In this document: one piece after another, positions 22,057 through 32,791 of the stretch | Layout of the letters: each line of letters starts with the position of its first letter | How positions within the stretch are numbered: position 1 is the first letter of the stretch | Origin: Cyrtodaria siliqua | Lineage: Eukaryota; Mollusca; Bivalvia; Adapedonta; Hiatellidae | DNA length: 64,000 nt | Assembly: GCA_037043455.1 (NCBI GenBank) | Contig: JAWPHD010001140.1 | Coordinates: 248,001 to 312,000, forward strand | Direction of reading: 5' to 3' | Position numbers and translations under genes: made by a program | The notes under the pieces: generated by a model | The model's input: only the letters and a program-made list of their open reading frames with translations | The model's database searches: none | Told to the model about the DNA's origin: nothing

Positions 22057-22981
22057 TATCACTGGAACAAGTATTGAACACTTCTACTTTTGTTAACAAT
22101 CTGAAAAAATTGATCAAACAATTCAGTACATTCCATATTTTTGTCTTTACAGAACTCAAAGATTTTGCTCCCATATTTATTCAACTTCACATCAGAAGTG
22201 ACAAACCTTTTTCTGCCAGTTGTATAAAGAAATGAAATAGAGAGTCTGCTATATATAAACATTTTATTTCCTTGAAACATCTGGAAGGGAGTCTGGTTCC
22301 TCTGTGCTATCATGAATATACTGTTCTTGCTCTCTTAGGGTGTCCAGTATTTTTACAGGACAAACAGCCTCCTCATAGATGACTTGTCCATCTAGTCTTC
22401 GAATATCTATGAGAAGTATTTTTATTAGCAAACGTATGCCTTAGTTTGGCTAAACAGTAACCACCCACGTATCTGATTCTTGCGCGAGATACATTTGTTA
22501 CTGTTCTAGTAGAAGCATGCCTGTTATATACCGAAAAGAGCTGCGCTTTTTTGTTCACAAAATATTTCCTAATTTCAACTGATATATTATAACAGATATG
22601 TAATTGTTCTGAGGTAAATACTTCGGATTCAAACAAAATCAAACAGTTCATTCGGAATTCAGCACTGCAGTGATAACTGTGTTCATCAGTGTAAAACTGG
22701 CCAAGGTCTGTAGATTTAAACTTTTCTGCAGCTTCTTTAACTTCTAATGCACTAATCATTGATGTCATTTTTGAATATTCTTTCTTGTAGAGCTCCATAT
22801 ACTTTTGTTTGTCCAAACGTTTTACAATTTCATTAGTGTTATGCTGCATTGGTGTGAGAACATGTTCAGTTGTTAATTTTTGGAGCACAATGTCCAAATC
22901 CAAATCATCCGGTAGGTCAGTATTGGTATCTTGCTGGCTGATATTTGAAATAATGGTATTGAATTCCTCATCAAAAAACAT
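22057..22981 (-). pseudogene. PHD-finger gene remnant, N-terminal half
   Basis: Starts MFFDEEFNTIISNISQQDTN at 22981. Open for 202 codons with the family block RARIRYVGGYCLAKLRHTF, then a frame change near 22400 (QVIYEEAVCPVKILDTLREQ) and another near 22265 (LNKYGSKIFEFCKDKN). The N-terminal 100 residues are acidic and helical. Polinton 1 entered the coding region here; removing it and one AGACA copy would leave the flanking codons in the same frame. The C-terminal PHD finger lies at 6765-7500. It is divergent from the P-like transposase at 24274. Confidence 0.6.
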
Positions 22982-24273
22982 TCAATAATGTCTGATTTAA
23001 AAGTTACACTATGTATTTTTGTTCTCAAAAACCAAAACAACGCCCCAACCCCTTTTCAAAGTTGTTACGTACCTTGGGCTTTATTAGTGATTATACGGTA
23101 AGTTTTGTAGCCAAACAAATAGAACACTGGAAGTTTTAAACAAATAGAGATGCCATGTGTGTCCATTTAATATAATTAAGTCTTTATAAACAATAAAAAA
23201 ACGTAGTCTGTATAAATAATACAGTATTTTGTAAGTATTGCTACAATGTTTATTTTTTCAAACTGCTTTCAAATTGTTATATTTGTGTTTATAATAAAAT
23301 GCATTTATTCAGTGTAATTTCTGTTAGAGGTTAATTATATGTTTTCTATCAATTCAATACAAGCAAGTTTTTACGCCAGCGTAAAATAGCTGCCTAGAGA
23401 AAATAGCATTATTTCTGGGTAGGACTGGGAACAAAGTTTAACATAATAACAGACCAAGTCACGGGTGTTAAAACAATATTCAAAAAAGGAGTTGTCACGG
23501 AGACGTAAACACGCCGTGACCGTTTTTTTTACCAGACACTTTCTACCCAATTTGTGCTACCAAACATTTTGAATCAAGGTGGGCGAATCCTTACAAATTG
23601 ATTACATATTCACCTTTGTAGCACGACATGCTAAAGTATACACCAGCACATAAATACAATTGCTCACATGCATGGGATGCGTTTGCGTTAGCGTGCATTA
23701 CAACACAGATAAACTGTTCATTGCTACCATGTGTAATTATGAGATTGCGTTATCAAAGTGAAAAAGATCAAAGAAACTATTCATTACTACCTTACCATGT
23801 GCAATTACTAAAACAATATAAGAGTCGCTGCCGTTCTGGCAGCGAATAAAAATAATTTATTTTTAAGAACCATTCTGAAAAAATACCACTCATGATGAAC
23901 TCCCATTAAAGGTATACATGGTAATAATCACCTTCCATACATTGTTAAAGGGATAAACAGCAATTATATTGTTAAAGGGATATACGGCGATCACTGATCG
24001 TATATTATTAAAGGGATACATGACAATCACTGACCATATTCTTATTCCGTCCAAAGAGAAATCCCTAAAAAAATGTTATCACTTTAATACAGAAATAATG
24101 TATTTAAACTATTCTAAATAATAACATTCCTGATGCGCTCCCGTTAAAGACATTTCAATTACGGTATTATTTGAAGCAGAGGGGTAAATTTGTTTGCACA
24201 ATCGGTCTGTTTTTGATTTCCACTCATTTCAGTCTGTTATGTACGTTTCTTTTTCAGGTTACTTAATAGAGTG
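22982..24273. other. Divergent intergenic region with short tandem repeats
   Basis: About 1.3 kb between the PHD gene and the P-like transposase. At 23941-24035 three imperfect copies of a 27-36 bp unit (ATTGTTAAAGGGATA...) stand in tandem. A good 3' splice site pattern (TTTCTTTTTCAG) precedes the transposase ATG at 24274, so an upstream non-coding exon is possible. The open frame 23628-23849 has no recognisable content. Confidence 0.45.
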
Positions 24274-25801
24274 ATGGAAGACAGAGATGGAGAATTTGAA
24301 GTAAACCATCTTTATCAAACCTTTGAGTTTGAAGTGAACGAATCTGGTTTATCTGTGGATTGTGGCAAACGCATGTTCATTGAATATATATCAAAACTAT
24401 TGGCAAATGTGATAAAAGAAATAACAAGGAATGCTACAACAACAAGGACATTCTACAAAGGTATCGTTATACAACCTATAAGAGCACAGATACCATCACA
24501 TGTTTTTCACATAAAAGACGTAAAGAAATACCTACGACCAGATTTTGTAGTAAAATATGAGAATAGAGATAAAATAGTATGTGCTTTTGACAGTAATTAC
24601 TGCAGCAACGGTAACACTTTATATAAAACTGTGACATTTCTAACCAATGGTGAATGGCATTTGGAGCTGAGTGGTGTACAGGTTGACCTAGCTAGTGTTT
24701 ATATTCTGAACAAATATAATCCAAACAAAGAAAGCATTGAACATGTTTGTACTTCTGTAAAGAAATTAAGGTTATGTGAAGGGGTAACGTTAACAACCAA
24801 AAGTGTAGTGAGTATATATCACATTATAGAAAAGTGGCAACCGAACCATGAAAAAGAGGGAAAAAAGTTAGGTCCATTGTGTGTAATAAAGTGGTTCAAG
24901 TGAATTCAGTCACCTTTGTTTGAGGCAAATGTCAAAAAATGACACTAGGACAAACACAGACAGATATAAATTCTAAAAATGACAAAAACAGAAAACCGTC
25001 AGAGCCAAAACCTAAGCAAGTACAAAAAAATAAGCAAAATGTCACAAGAGAAGAAATAATAAAAATAATTCCTGATGCAAATGAAGAGACGATTGAAATA
25101 GTTTTAAGCCAGGCCCCAAATATTAGCAGGGACCCAAAAGGTAGAAGATGAAGCAAAAACATTATAGCTGTATGTATACTGAAGTTGTATTTGATGAAAA
25201 TGTGTTCATGTGGATGCATCAGGAGTCACTTAGAAAAGACATTCAAGATGAGGGGTGGGTAGGTGGAATTATAATTGACGAAATTCAATTCAGTCTGACA
25301 TTCAAGTATGTAAAAGTGGAGATGTTGTGGAAATAGCTGGTCTTCTGGATGTTGGTGAAAAAGGGGAACTTACACATTTTATGAGAACAGGAAAGATGAG
25401 AAGAGTCTAGGCACACATGCCTTATAGCTGTTTTTTCTCGGTATAACTGGATTCCATTTTCCATTTGCCCATTTTATCACAGATGGCATACAAATACCAG
25501 AAGTATATCCACTGTTTTGTTGTTGTTGTTTTTTTTTTGGGGGGGGGGGGGTTGGGGGGGGGGGCAGTATAAGTATAAGCTCCAGATGTATGGCTTTAAT
25601 ACTCTGTACACTTGTATGGATGGAGATCAATCCAACAGAACTTTCATGAAATTTAATATCGGGGAAAACTCGACTACTTTTAAAACTCTATGCCCATGCA
25701 CATTTGGAGAGATGGTTTTCACGATGGACATATGGCATGTAATAAAGAAGATAAGGAATAATGGTATAAAAGTGTTCAATACCCAGTCAATAAATAAGTA
25801 A
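24274..25801 (+). pseudogene. P-like (THAP9/P-element type) transposase, decayed
   Basis: Four frame blocks. (1) 24274-24903: MEDRDGEFEVNHLYQTFEFE, a 210-residue N-terminal domain with FDSNYCSNGNTLYKTVTFLT, intact. (2) 24939-25151: REEIIKIIPDANEETIEIVL, then SRDPKGRR. (3) 25148-25336: WMHQESLRKDIQDEG, GGIIIDE. (4) to 25801: GLLDVGEKGELTHFMRTGK, a stop, then LQMYGFNTLYTCMDGDQSNR and TMDIWHVIKKIRNN. GGIIIDE, TCMDG and the later D/H blocks follow the RNase-H-like core of P-type transposases. The part after GRR and the insertion domain are missing, and a T/G tract interrupts the core. The C-terminus is absent. Confidence 0.6.
25523..25564 (+). repeat. T/G homopolymer tract
   Basis: TTG repeats, then ten T, then long G runs (10 or more G twice). 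It breaks the transposase frame and is a likely site of assembly error or strand slippage. Confidence 0.8.
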
Positions 25802-27016
25802 TGATATTTGCACTCAATAATTTAATTATTAGAAAAGCTCTATACAGTTTGTGTTTAAACATATATTACTAACTATTGATTATATTTCACCAATGATAGA
25901 ATGGTAAATGAAAATTGTATCCTTTCAAAGTGTCATTATTGACAGAGTTTGGCTCAAGCAGGCAAGAGAACTTAGAATGTAACGTTTTTCATTAAAATAC
26001 AGTATTAAAATGGCTCACATTTTCAAAGAAGAACTTCAGCATGTTACGTATGCAGAATATACTATATTATATAATGGAAATTCCCGAGTTGCGTTTCTTT
26101 TTCCTTTAGTGTACATGCAATAAACTTTCTTGATTTTGTGATCCTAAAACGAAAATAAAATACACTGTTACTGTGATTGTCAATTTCCACTTCTGGTTAT
26201 GCTTTTTATTATTGGCATCAACACTATTAGTAAATAACTGTGATAACTTTGCATAATTAATGAATAATGAGTCACCCCTTCCTAATAAATATTAATTATG
26301 AATAGCACTGGTAACTCCACCACAGTATAACGCGTTGAATGGGAATGAACACCGAAGACATATCCATGTACATAACTGTTATTTTGTTCATGTAGCTTTA
26401 TGTTTATTTGTAGAACATGTGCATTATATTTAGAAACTATAAAATGAACTCGATCATTACTTTGGTACTAAAATACTAAGATGTATGGACGATATACGTC
26501 ATTACGAGTTCCTGTCATAATTGAATTAAGCGAAGGGAAAGCTTATATTAGCACGATTTTATAACGGACATTTCGAGAATAAAACACGTTTAAAAACATT
26601 TTTTACTGGAAAAAGCGATAACTTGTTTAAAATGACCTATTAACTGTTTTAATTTTACAGTCTAAGATAACTTTTTAAGCCAAACTTAAGGTTTTATTCA
26701 TAACCAAGCCAACCCCGTTTTCGCATCTTGTGTAGAAGGGGTTGAATGGGGTATGATAGTTAATACTCGGACCACCTAATGTGTAAAATGGCCACATCAT
26801 GACATGGCTCTCCAATTTAAAGTTTCATGCCGAATTACCTTAATCGTACAGAAAGACATCAAGATTTAATTTGAAACGAAACATTAGGATACGCATGCAA
26901 GCAATGACAAAACAAAACAAAATAGACATACATTATATTTCCTGACTAGACTATGAAATATTGTGGTTATATTTAAAACAACAACACTATTCATGATGCA
27001 GTTGCATAAAAATTAT
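25802..27016. other. No gene seen
   Basis: AT-rich DNA with no supported frame or repeat. Confidence 0.4.
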
Positions 27017-27215
27017 TGTCTAGGACTTAATCATGCTTATAACATTTACAATAAAATATGTCCATCATATCAACAAGAAAACTTTGTTAATATCTCTGAT
27101 TCATATAAATAGAACACTAGAGATAGCCAGTCAAATGTTCATGTTCCTGTTGTCAGTAGTGTAATCTCTACTACCTTTTACTACAATGGTATGTTGGACT
27201 GGAATACCTTGCCTG
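27017..27215 (+). mobile_element. Non-LTR retrotransposon remnant (ORF2 C-terminus)
   Basis: One frame with a single TAA encodes YNIYNKICPSYQQENFVNIS, then NTRDSQSNVHVPVV, then YYNGMLDWNTLPG. The spacing of NTR and the Y-G-x-x-x-WNxLP block is the familiar tail of reverse-transcriptase ORFs in CR1/Jockey/RTE-like elements. Only about 65 codons remain. Confidence 0.5.
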
Positions 27216-28959
27216 GTTTGTTTTAACTCTTCAATGTTTAACTCATTTAGAATAGCAAATCAAATATCATATGCAACGATTTGTTTGAATATACTACCGT
27301 AGTATTTCGAGATCGTAACCCACTTTACACCTGGTATATACTTTCTCTCTCTATATATATAATACTGTGATATTATTTATCAAATTTGAGTATTAAGCTA
27401 TTGGTCTTTCAAAATAACTCGTTACTTAACTGCCAAAGTCTTGACTCTGGACACTTGACATAAATTTAAAGGTTTAAAGTCATTGACCCCATAGGAAACA
27501 AGTTGAGGTCATCCAGTGAATATATAGCCATTTTGTCAGTTCTTAATTTTGTTAATTGAAAATGTTATTAATGAAAGTTTGAAAACTGTTATATACTTTC
27601 GACAAGCGTAAACCTCTGCATCATGAAGCATATGCATAACTAAGCTAGCTTAGACCAGACTCTTTTTAATTGAAATGTAATATGCAAAAACTCATAACAA
27701 GCTATGCCTGCATTGCAGTGTAAATGCCATATATTTACGGTTTCTTGAAATGTACATACGTCAAAAGAAAGTTGTCATTTTCAAAAGAGTGATGATACTT
27801 TTCCATCGTTAAAACAGGAAAGAGACAGAAGTATTGGGGTTACTCGTAACGAATACTCTCTTGAGATACCATTGGCAAAACTATCCAAAGTTCCTCGAGC
27901 GATTATATTCATTATTATTCCACCACACAAAGGGAGTTAATCTAATACTAGTTGTACAAGTAGATAATGTTTAAACAGTTGTGTAATGAAAATAATGTAT
28001 GTAGAAGATATTCAACTGTCTCTACGATGTCTGCTATTACCTTACCTCCAATGAAGTACTCTTGAAATACTGTTTAACATAGGACCACATAAGTAGTGCC
28101 AAAAAAGTAAAAAGTAAATGAAAAACACACGGATACAATCGCATATGATTTAATGAATGAGGACAAGTACTCTTTCAACCATTATCGCGTATTTGCAAAT
28201 AATGATGAAAACACTAAATTTTTACCAAATATATCTTTATTTGGTATGTGATTCATAGTTTTTTCTTACATAATATGAACAGAACGCTTATTTTGATTAT
28301 TAAAATCTTCGCGTGGAATACAAGTAAAATATCATATTATATGTCATTTCTTAATACTGCGATAAAATTCACACTTTTAACTAAACATTTATATTTTTCT
28401 TAATATCGACTACACAATAAGATTAAAGTGCTAATACAGTTTTTAACAATTATAATATGCATTTAGTGGACCCTTTTGGTTTTAGGTTTCAAATTCTACA
28501 GCAACAGAAACATGTAGGTTAAAAATTGGAAAATAACATGAAACTAATTCAAAAGTAATTTAAAGCGAACTATGTGAAACTAATGAATATAATGTTACAA
28601 ATAAAGACACACTTACAAAGAAAAAAGCATATAAATACAGGGTCTGTAGCTTTAAGTAAGAGTTGTATTGTCAATATGTGATGAAGAGACGGGCTTCTGA
28701 TATTTATGGAACTAATTACCTAACATTGCTGTCTGTATCAAACATGTGAAACTTTAAATTATTTGGAACAAAAACATAAACTTACTAGAATTTTCCTTTG
28801 ACTTTTGTCGGTGCACAAAACAATACGCAACCGGACTTATAAAGACTATCAACACACCGGAACCATCTACACTACCAGCAATTATCATGATTATAGCAAC
28901 ATCCTGTGTACCTAAATTATGTACTATAACTGATGTAATGATTAAAAAATAAATAAAAA
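27216..28959. other. No gene seen
   Basis: AT-rich intergenic DNA up to the Polinton 2 target site. Nothing I can name. Confidence 0.4.
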
Positions 28960-28965
28960 TATATT

Positions 28966-29290
28966 AGTAGTATAGATAATGAGGATATCAGGCCAGTTTC
29001 CCTCCCGCGGGGAACGAGAAAAACTAATGAAATATGCGAGGGGGGACTCAGGCGTAACTCTCATTCGCACCAAGATCTAAATATTAGTCACGCCTAAATC
29101 AACACCAACATATTTCATTAGTTTTCTCAAGCACCTCGCTCAGGGAAACTCGCCTGATACCCTCACTATCTATACTACTAATCAATCCGGTTGTCATTTT
29201 AATAACATAACATTTGCAACTCGTTAAGCAAAGTCAGACGGAACCGGGCAGTAGTCTTCATCATCGCTCTGCATATCATTTTTTCCGTGG
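28966..29290 (+). repeat. Left TIR of Polinton 2
   Basis: Inverse of 46027-46351. It contains a fold-back: 28966-29036 and 29109-29181 are inverted copies (for example AAAACTAATGAAATATG against CATATTTCATTAGTTTT) around about 70 bp. Its inner end (29230-29283, minus strand) also encodes the last residues of the gene at the other end of the element. Confidence 0.9.
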
Positions 29291-29321
29291 TTGCCTCAGT
29301 ATTTCATTTTTTCTTTAGATT

Positions 29322-29421
29322 ACCATGTCACGTGACCGTTTATAATATAAACGTTTGCTATGTCACGTGACCGTTTATAAAATAAACGTTTGCTATGTCA
29401 CGTGACCGTTTATAATATAAA
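29322..29421 (+). repeat. 35-bp tandem array, left part
   Basis: About three copies of a 35-bp unit (AAACGTTTGCTATGTCACGT...) containing the palindromes AAACGTTT and CACGTG. Continues at 31948 after the LTR element. Confidence 0.85.
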
Positions 29422-29938
29422 TGCTATATCTGGGCTATTCATGTGGGTATAGTAGGTTATACTAATAGTCCAGTATAAGTTTTTAAATAGTTTATTATCG
29501 TATCACTCTGTACGTTTCTCCGTACTATATTTATTTATGGTCCTAGAGTTTGGCTCTAGAGGCCTTTTACATGCATGGCTTTGTTCACTCTCACAATCTG
29601 CTCACTTCAATACAACTTTCAAGAAAACTCATGTAGACTCTAAGGTGTTTTTCCAAGATCTCACACAAAGACAGAAAGCGGGAAAATGCATTTCAGGTAA
29701 GCAATGATCTGATTGGTCAATTGTGTGGTCAGTTTATAGTGATGTGCATTGAAGCAGTGATTTGTATTAATTTGCTTACAGGTTTATTTTAAAGGTACAC
29801 TGTCTATTTTATATATGATGAATACAAGTTTAGTTGTACATCAATTTACTTGTCGTAATGTAAGTTATATAATGTTAAGATTGTTATTTAAGATCATTAT
29901 TAAGTGTGATTTCTACACCTAATAATTCACATACTACA
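29422..29938 (-). repeat. LTR, full copy (3' LTR)
   Basis: 517 bp, TG...CA ends when read on either strand (minus strand: TGTAGTATGTG to GATATAGCA). Confidence 0.75.
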
Positions 29939-30240
29939 TACTTCCCCTGTCCTTGAAATGACGTCCTCGTCATTTATCAGGTACATGACAGCAATAAAAT
30001 ATTTATTTACAAATGACAATGATAAAATGAAACAACACATAGTTAACGTTCAGTTTACATATTGATTTATTTCCTTCTTATCAAAACGTTAACTGCTGAT
30101 ATCAACTATAATCATGTTGTTTTACAGCAAAGAAGAACACACACATAATTCAATATTTTATTTCTTCTTTCTCCGTAATTGCATGAAAACTTCACATGTA
30201 TAGTATATATACAATTAAAATACATTTATATATGAACATT

Positions 30241-30729
30241 TCATTTATCTTTCTTCTGTAACTTCATGATGAAATCACCCATTGTTATCCATTTAGGTGG
30301 TCTTTTATTCCGCGTGGATCGTCTTACAGGAACTTCTGCTCTTTCTTGAATAATCGGTGTTGTCCTATTATCGTCAGTTTTGTCTGAAATAGATTTATCG
30401 TTAGTACCCGTACTATGTGCAAACGGAGGTGTTATAGGCATATCATCTCCATGTTGATTTGCTGTCAACATTACAATACTGTCATCTCTAAGCAAGTTGG
30501 CCATATCTTGCTTTACTGCAAGATCCTGCTTAATGATATTCGTATTTAATTCAACCAAATAATTTTGTTCTGTTTCACTTACTCTATAATCTCTTTCAGA
30601 AACACGTATTTCAGAAATACCAGATTGACTAATATCTGATATATTCATTCCTGCGTCTTCTGCTATGATTACTTGTTTTACCTCTGTACTTATAGGAATG
30701 TTACTATCAGAAATGCTAGTGTCTGTCAT
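30241..30729 (-). pseudogene. Pol C-terminal fragment of LTR element
   Basis: 162 codons starting MTDTSISDSNIPISTEVKQV. Low complexity and acidic, ending VRRSTRNKRPPKWITMGDF. The RRSTRxxRPPKW motif is typical of the C-terminal tail of gypsy-like pol (downstream of integrase). No reverse transcriptase, RNase H or integrase remains. It ends about 300 bp from the 3' LTR, as expected. Start is arbitrary because the upstream part is deleted. Confidence 0.55.
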
Positions 30730-31604
30730 ACTATCTGTAATTACTTTGTCACCAAATACCTTATACTTTCACTCCGTACCAACAATCACGTTAACTGTGT
30801 CACTTTATAACCAGCTACTCTATTGATACACCACCTAACACTGTTTTAACAATTCACTATTTCACCAACTACCGTAAACAATGTTCACTTTTATAAAGTT
30901 CACTCTCTTGAACTACTATATAATCCACTAATTACCTTACATTACTTTCTTTCACGTCTACTTCATCCACTATAATTCAGTAATCAATAACTCAATTATC
31001 TTAATTACTAAAGACAATACCAATAAGATAATGACTTCAACAGGTACACAGCACTATCTCAACTATGATCCACAAATATTAACTCCAATAACTCATGTAT
31101 TATTATACTAATCAACACTCCCTGTTGCACTATGTAATCACTATTGATACACTGTGCTTAACTAAGTACAAAATCTAGGTCACCTCAATTCACTAAGTCT
31201 GATATCTCAATCAATATATGACAAATATTTCAAATGTCTCTCTATATACTTTATATCACTATCTCATATCTCAACTCTTTATATCATCTCGTAATCTCTA
31301 TCTCGTATATCTCAACTCTTTATATCATCTCGTAATCTCTATCTCGTATATCTCAACTCTTTATATCATGCTATCTCATATCTTAACTGTCCTGTATCTA
31401 TTCTTCTCAATTATGTTTTTTTATTGTTTTACTAGCACCGATTTATCTTCTCTACAACTAACTTCCTTTAATTAAAATTCTAACAAATTTCCTGAATTTC
31501 AACTATTAAATCTTTTACTGCTATTTAAATTGATACACAGGTCAGAATTACAACACTCACTGACAGGTGTGTAATTGTAGTAGATCAAACCAGTTTACTA
31601 TACT
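30730..31604. other. Internal LTR-element sequence, non-coding
   Basis: C/T- and A-rich DNA without a frame. At 31258-31376 it holds three tandem copies of a 41-bp unit (TCTCAACTCTTTATATCATC...). Confidence 0.65.
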
Positions 31605-31947
31605 ATCTGCTCACTTCATTACAACTTTCAAGAAAACTCATGTAGACTCTAAGGTGTTTTTCCAAGATCTCACACAAAGACAGAAAGCGGGAAAATGCAT
31701 TTCAGGTAAGCAATGATCTGATTGGTCAATTGTGTGGTCAGTTTATAGTGATGTGCATTGAAGCAGTGATTTGTATTAATTTGCTTACAGGTTTATTTTA
31801 AAGGTACACTGTCTATTTTATATATGATGAATACAAGTTTAGTTGTACATCAATTTACTTGTCGTAATGTAAGTTATATAATGTTAAGATTGTTATTTAA
31901 GATCATTATTAAGTGTGATTTCTACACCTAATAATTCACATACTACA
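31605..31947 (-). repeat. LTR, truncated copy (5' LTR)
   Basis: 343 bp, same length and almost the same sequence as 29596-29938. The missing 174 bp would be the R/U5 end next to the primer site, so the copy cannot have arisen by normal reverse transcription and was cut later. Confidence 0.75.
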
Positions 31948-32235
31948 TAAACGTTTGCTATGTCACGTGAACGTTTATAAAATAAACGTTTGCTATGTCA
32001 CGTGACCGTTTATAAAATAAACGTTTGCTATGTCACGTGACCGTTTATAATATAAACGTTTGCTATGTCACGTGAACGTTTATAATATAAACGTTTGCTA
32101 TGTCACGTGACCGTTTATAATATAAACGTTTGCTATGTCACGTGACCGTTTATAAAATAAACGTTTGCTATGTCACGTGACCGTTTATAATATAAACGTT
32201 TGCTATGTCACGTGGCCGTTTATAATATAAACGTT
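31948..32235 (+). repeat. 35-bp tandem array, right part
   Basis: About eight copies of the same 35-bp unit as at 29322, each with CACGTG. Unit variants differ at GTGACC/GTGAAC/GTGGCC and ATAATATA/ATAAAATA. The array is subterminal in Polinton 2. Confidence 0.88.
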
Positions 32236-32452
32236 CTTGTTAAAAGCGTAATACAAAGTATCGCTTTTAACTTTCGCTCTTTCAGGTCTCTATTCCCAAA
32301 AAGGGTACCGTGTTAAGAGTGATACTAGTCTGCAGTATTTCACTGCCTTATATACCTGTCAAGTAGGCCAAACCTTCACCGATTGGTTGATTTGGCCCTC
32401 GAAGTTACGTATGATTATGTTTGCAGTGTTTGGCCCTCGAAGTTTCGTACGA
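32236..32452. other. Non-coding spacer with a short duplication
   Basis: Holds a tandem pair of about 32 bp (TTTGGCCCTCGAAGTTACGT and TTTGGCCCTCGAAGTTTCGT) at about 32390-32455, and the inverted pair AAAAGCG/CGCTTTT near 32245-32270. Confidence 0.5.
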
Positions 32453-32789
32453 TTACGTTTTAAGGTTTTCAATATCCTTGAATGGAACCCAACTATTGAA
32501 ATCTTCATTGTAACCCTTCCATTTAATCAACGCTTTTTTCTTTTTGTAATCACGTCGTATTACTTTTTCAATCCTGAATATTTCCTGCTTTGCTTTTATC
32601 ATTTCTAATTCATAAAAGCTTCCATCAATGTTTTCGTTGTTTAAATCTTTTATTTTGTATGTCACAGGATTTGTGTTATGAATTTCATCAACAATAAATA
32701 TTTCTTCAGTCCAATTTGGGGTATAACCTTTTTCAAACGTTCTTTTATATTTGCTGATTCTAACATTATCCCCTATTTTAAACTTTCTT
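32453..32789 (-). pseudogene. int: Polinton 2 integrase, C-terminal part with chromodomain
   Basis: Open from the insertion junction at 32789 to the stop at 32453. It encodes KFKIGDNVRISKYKRTFEKG, then YTPNWTEEIFIVDEIHNTNP, then FYELEMIKA and a chromodomain (FRIEKVIRRDYKKKKALIKW, then KGYNEDFNSWVP). The aromatic and WKGY pattern is that of chromodomains, which guide integration to methylated histones in related elements. It is cut off from the catalytic core (34803-35410) by a 2-kb insertion. Confidence 0.85.
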
Positions 32790-32791
32790 TA

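Larger units (their letters stand above)
29422..31947 (-). mobile_element. Internally deleted LTR retrotransposon
   Basis: A 2,526-bp insertion in the 35-bp array. The direct repeat TAAA flanks it (29418-29421 and 31948-31951). Left LTR 29422-29938 (517 bp); right LTR 31605-31947 keeps 343 bp, matching 29596-29938 with almost no difference. On the minus strand a purine tract (GGACAGGGGAAGTA) precedes TGTAGTATGTG, so transcription runs right to left and the right copy is the 5' LTR, lacking its last 174 bp. Only a pol C-terminal frame remains inside, so it is non-autonomous. Ty3/gypsy origin is a guess. Confidence 0.8.
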
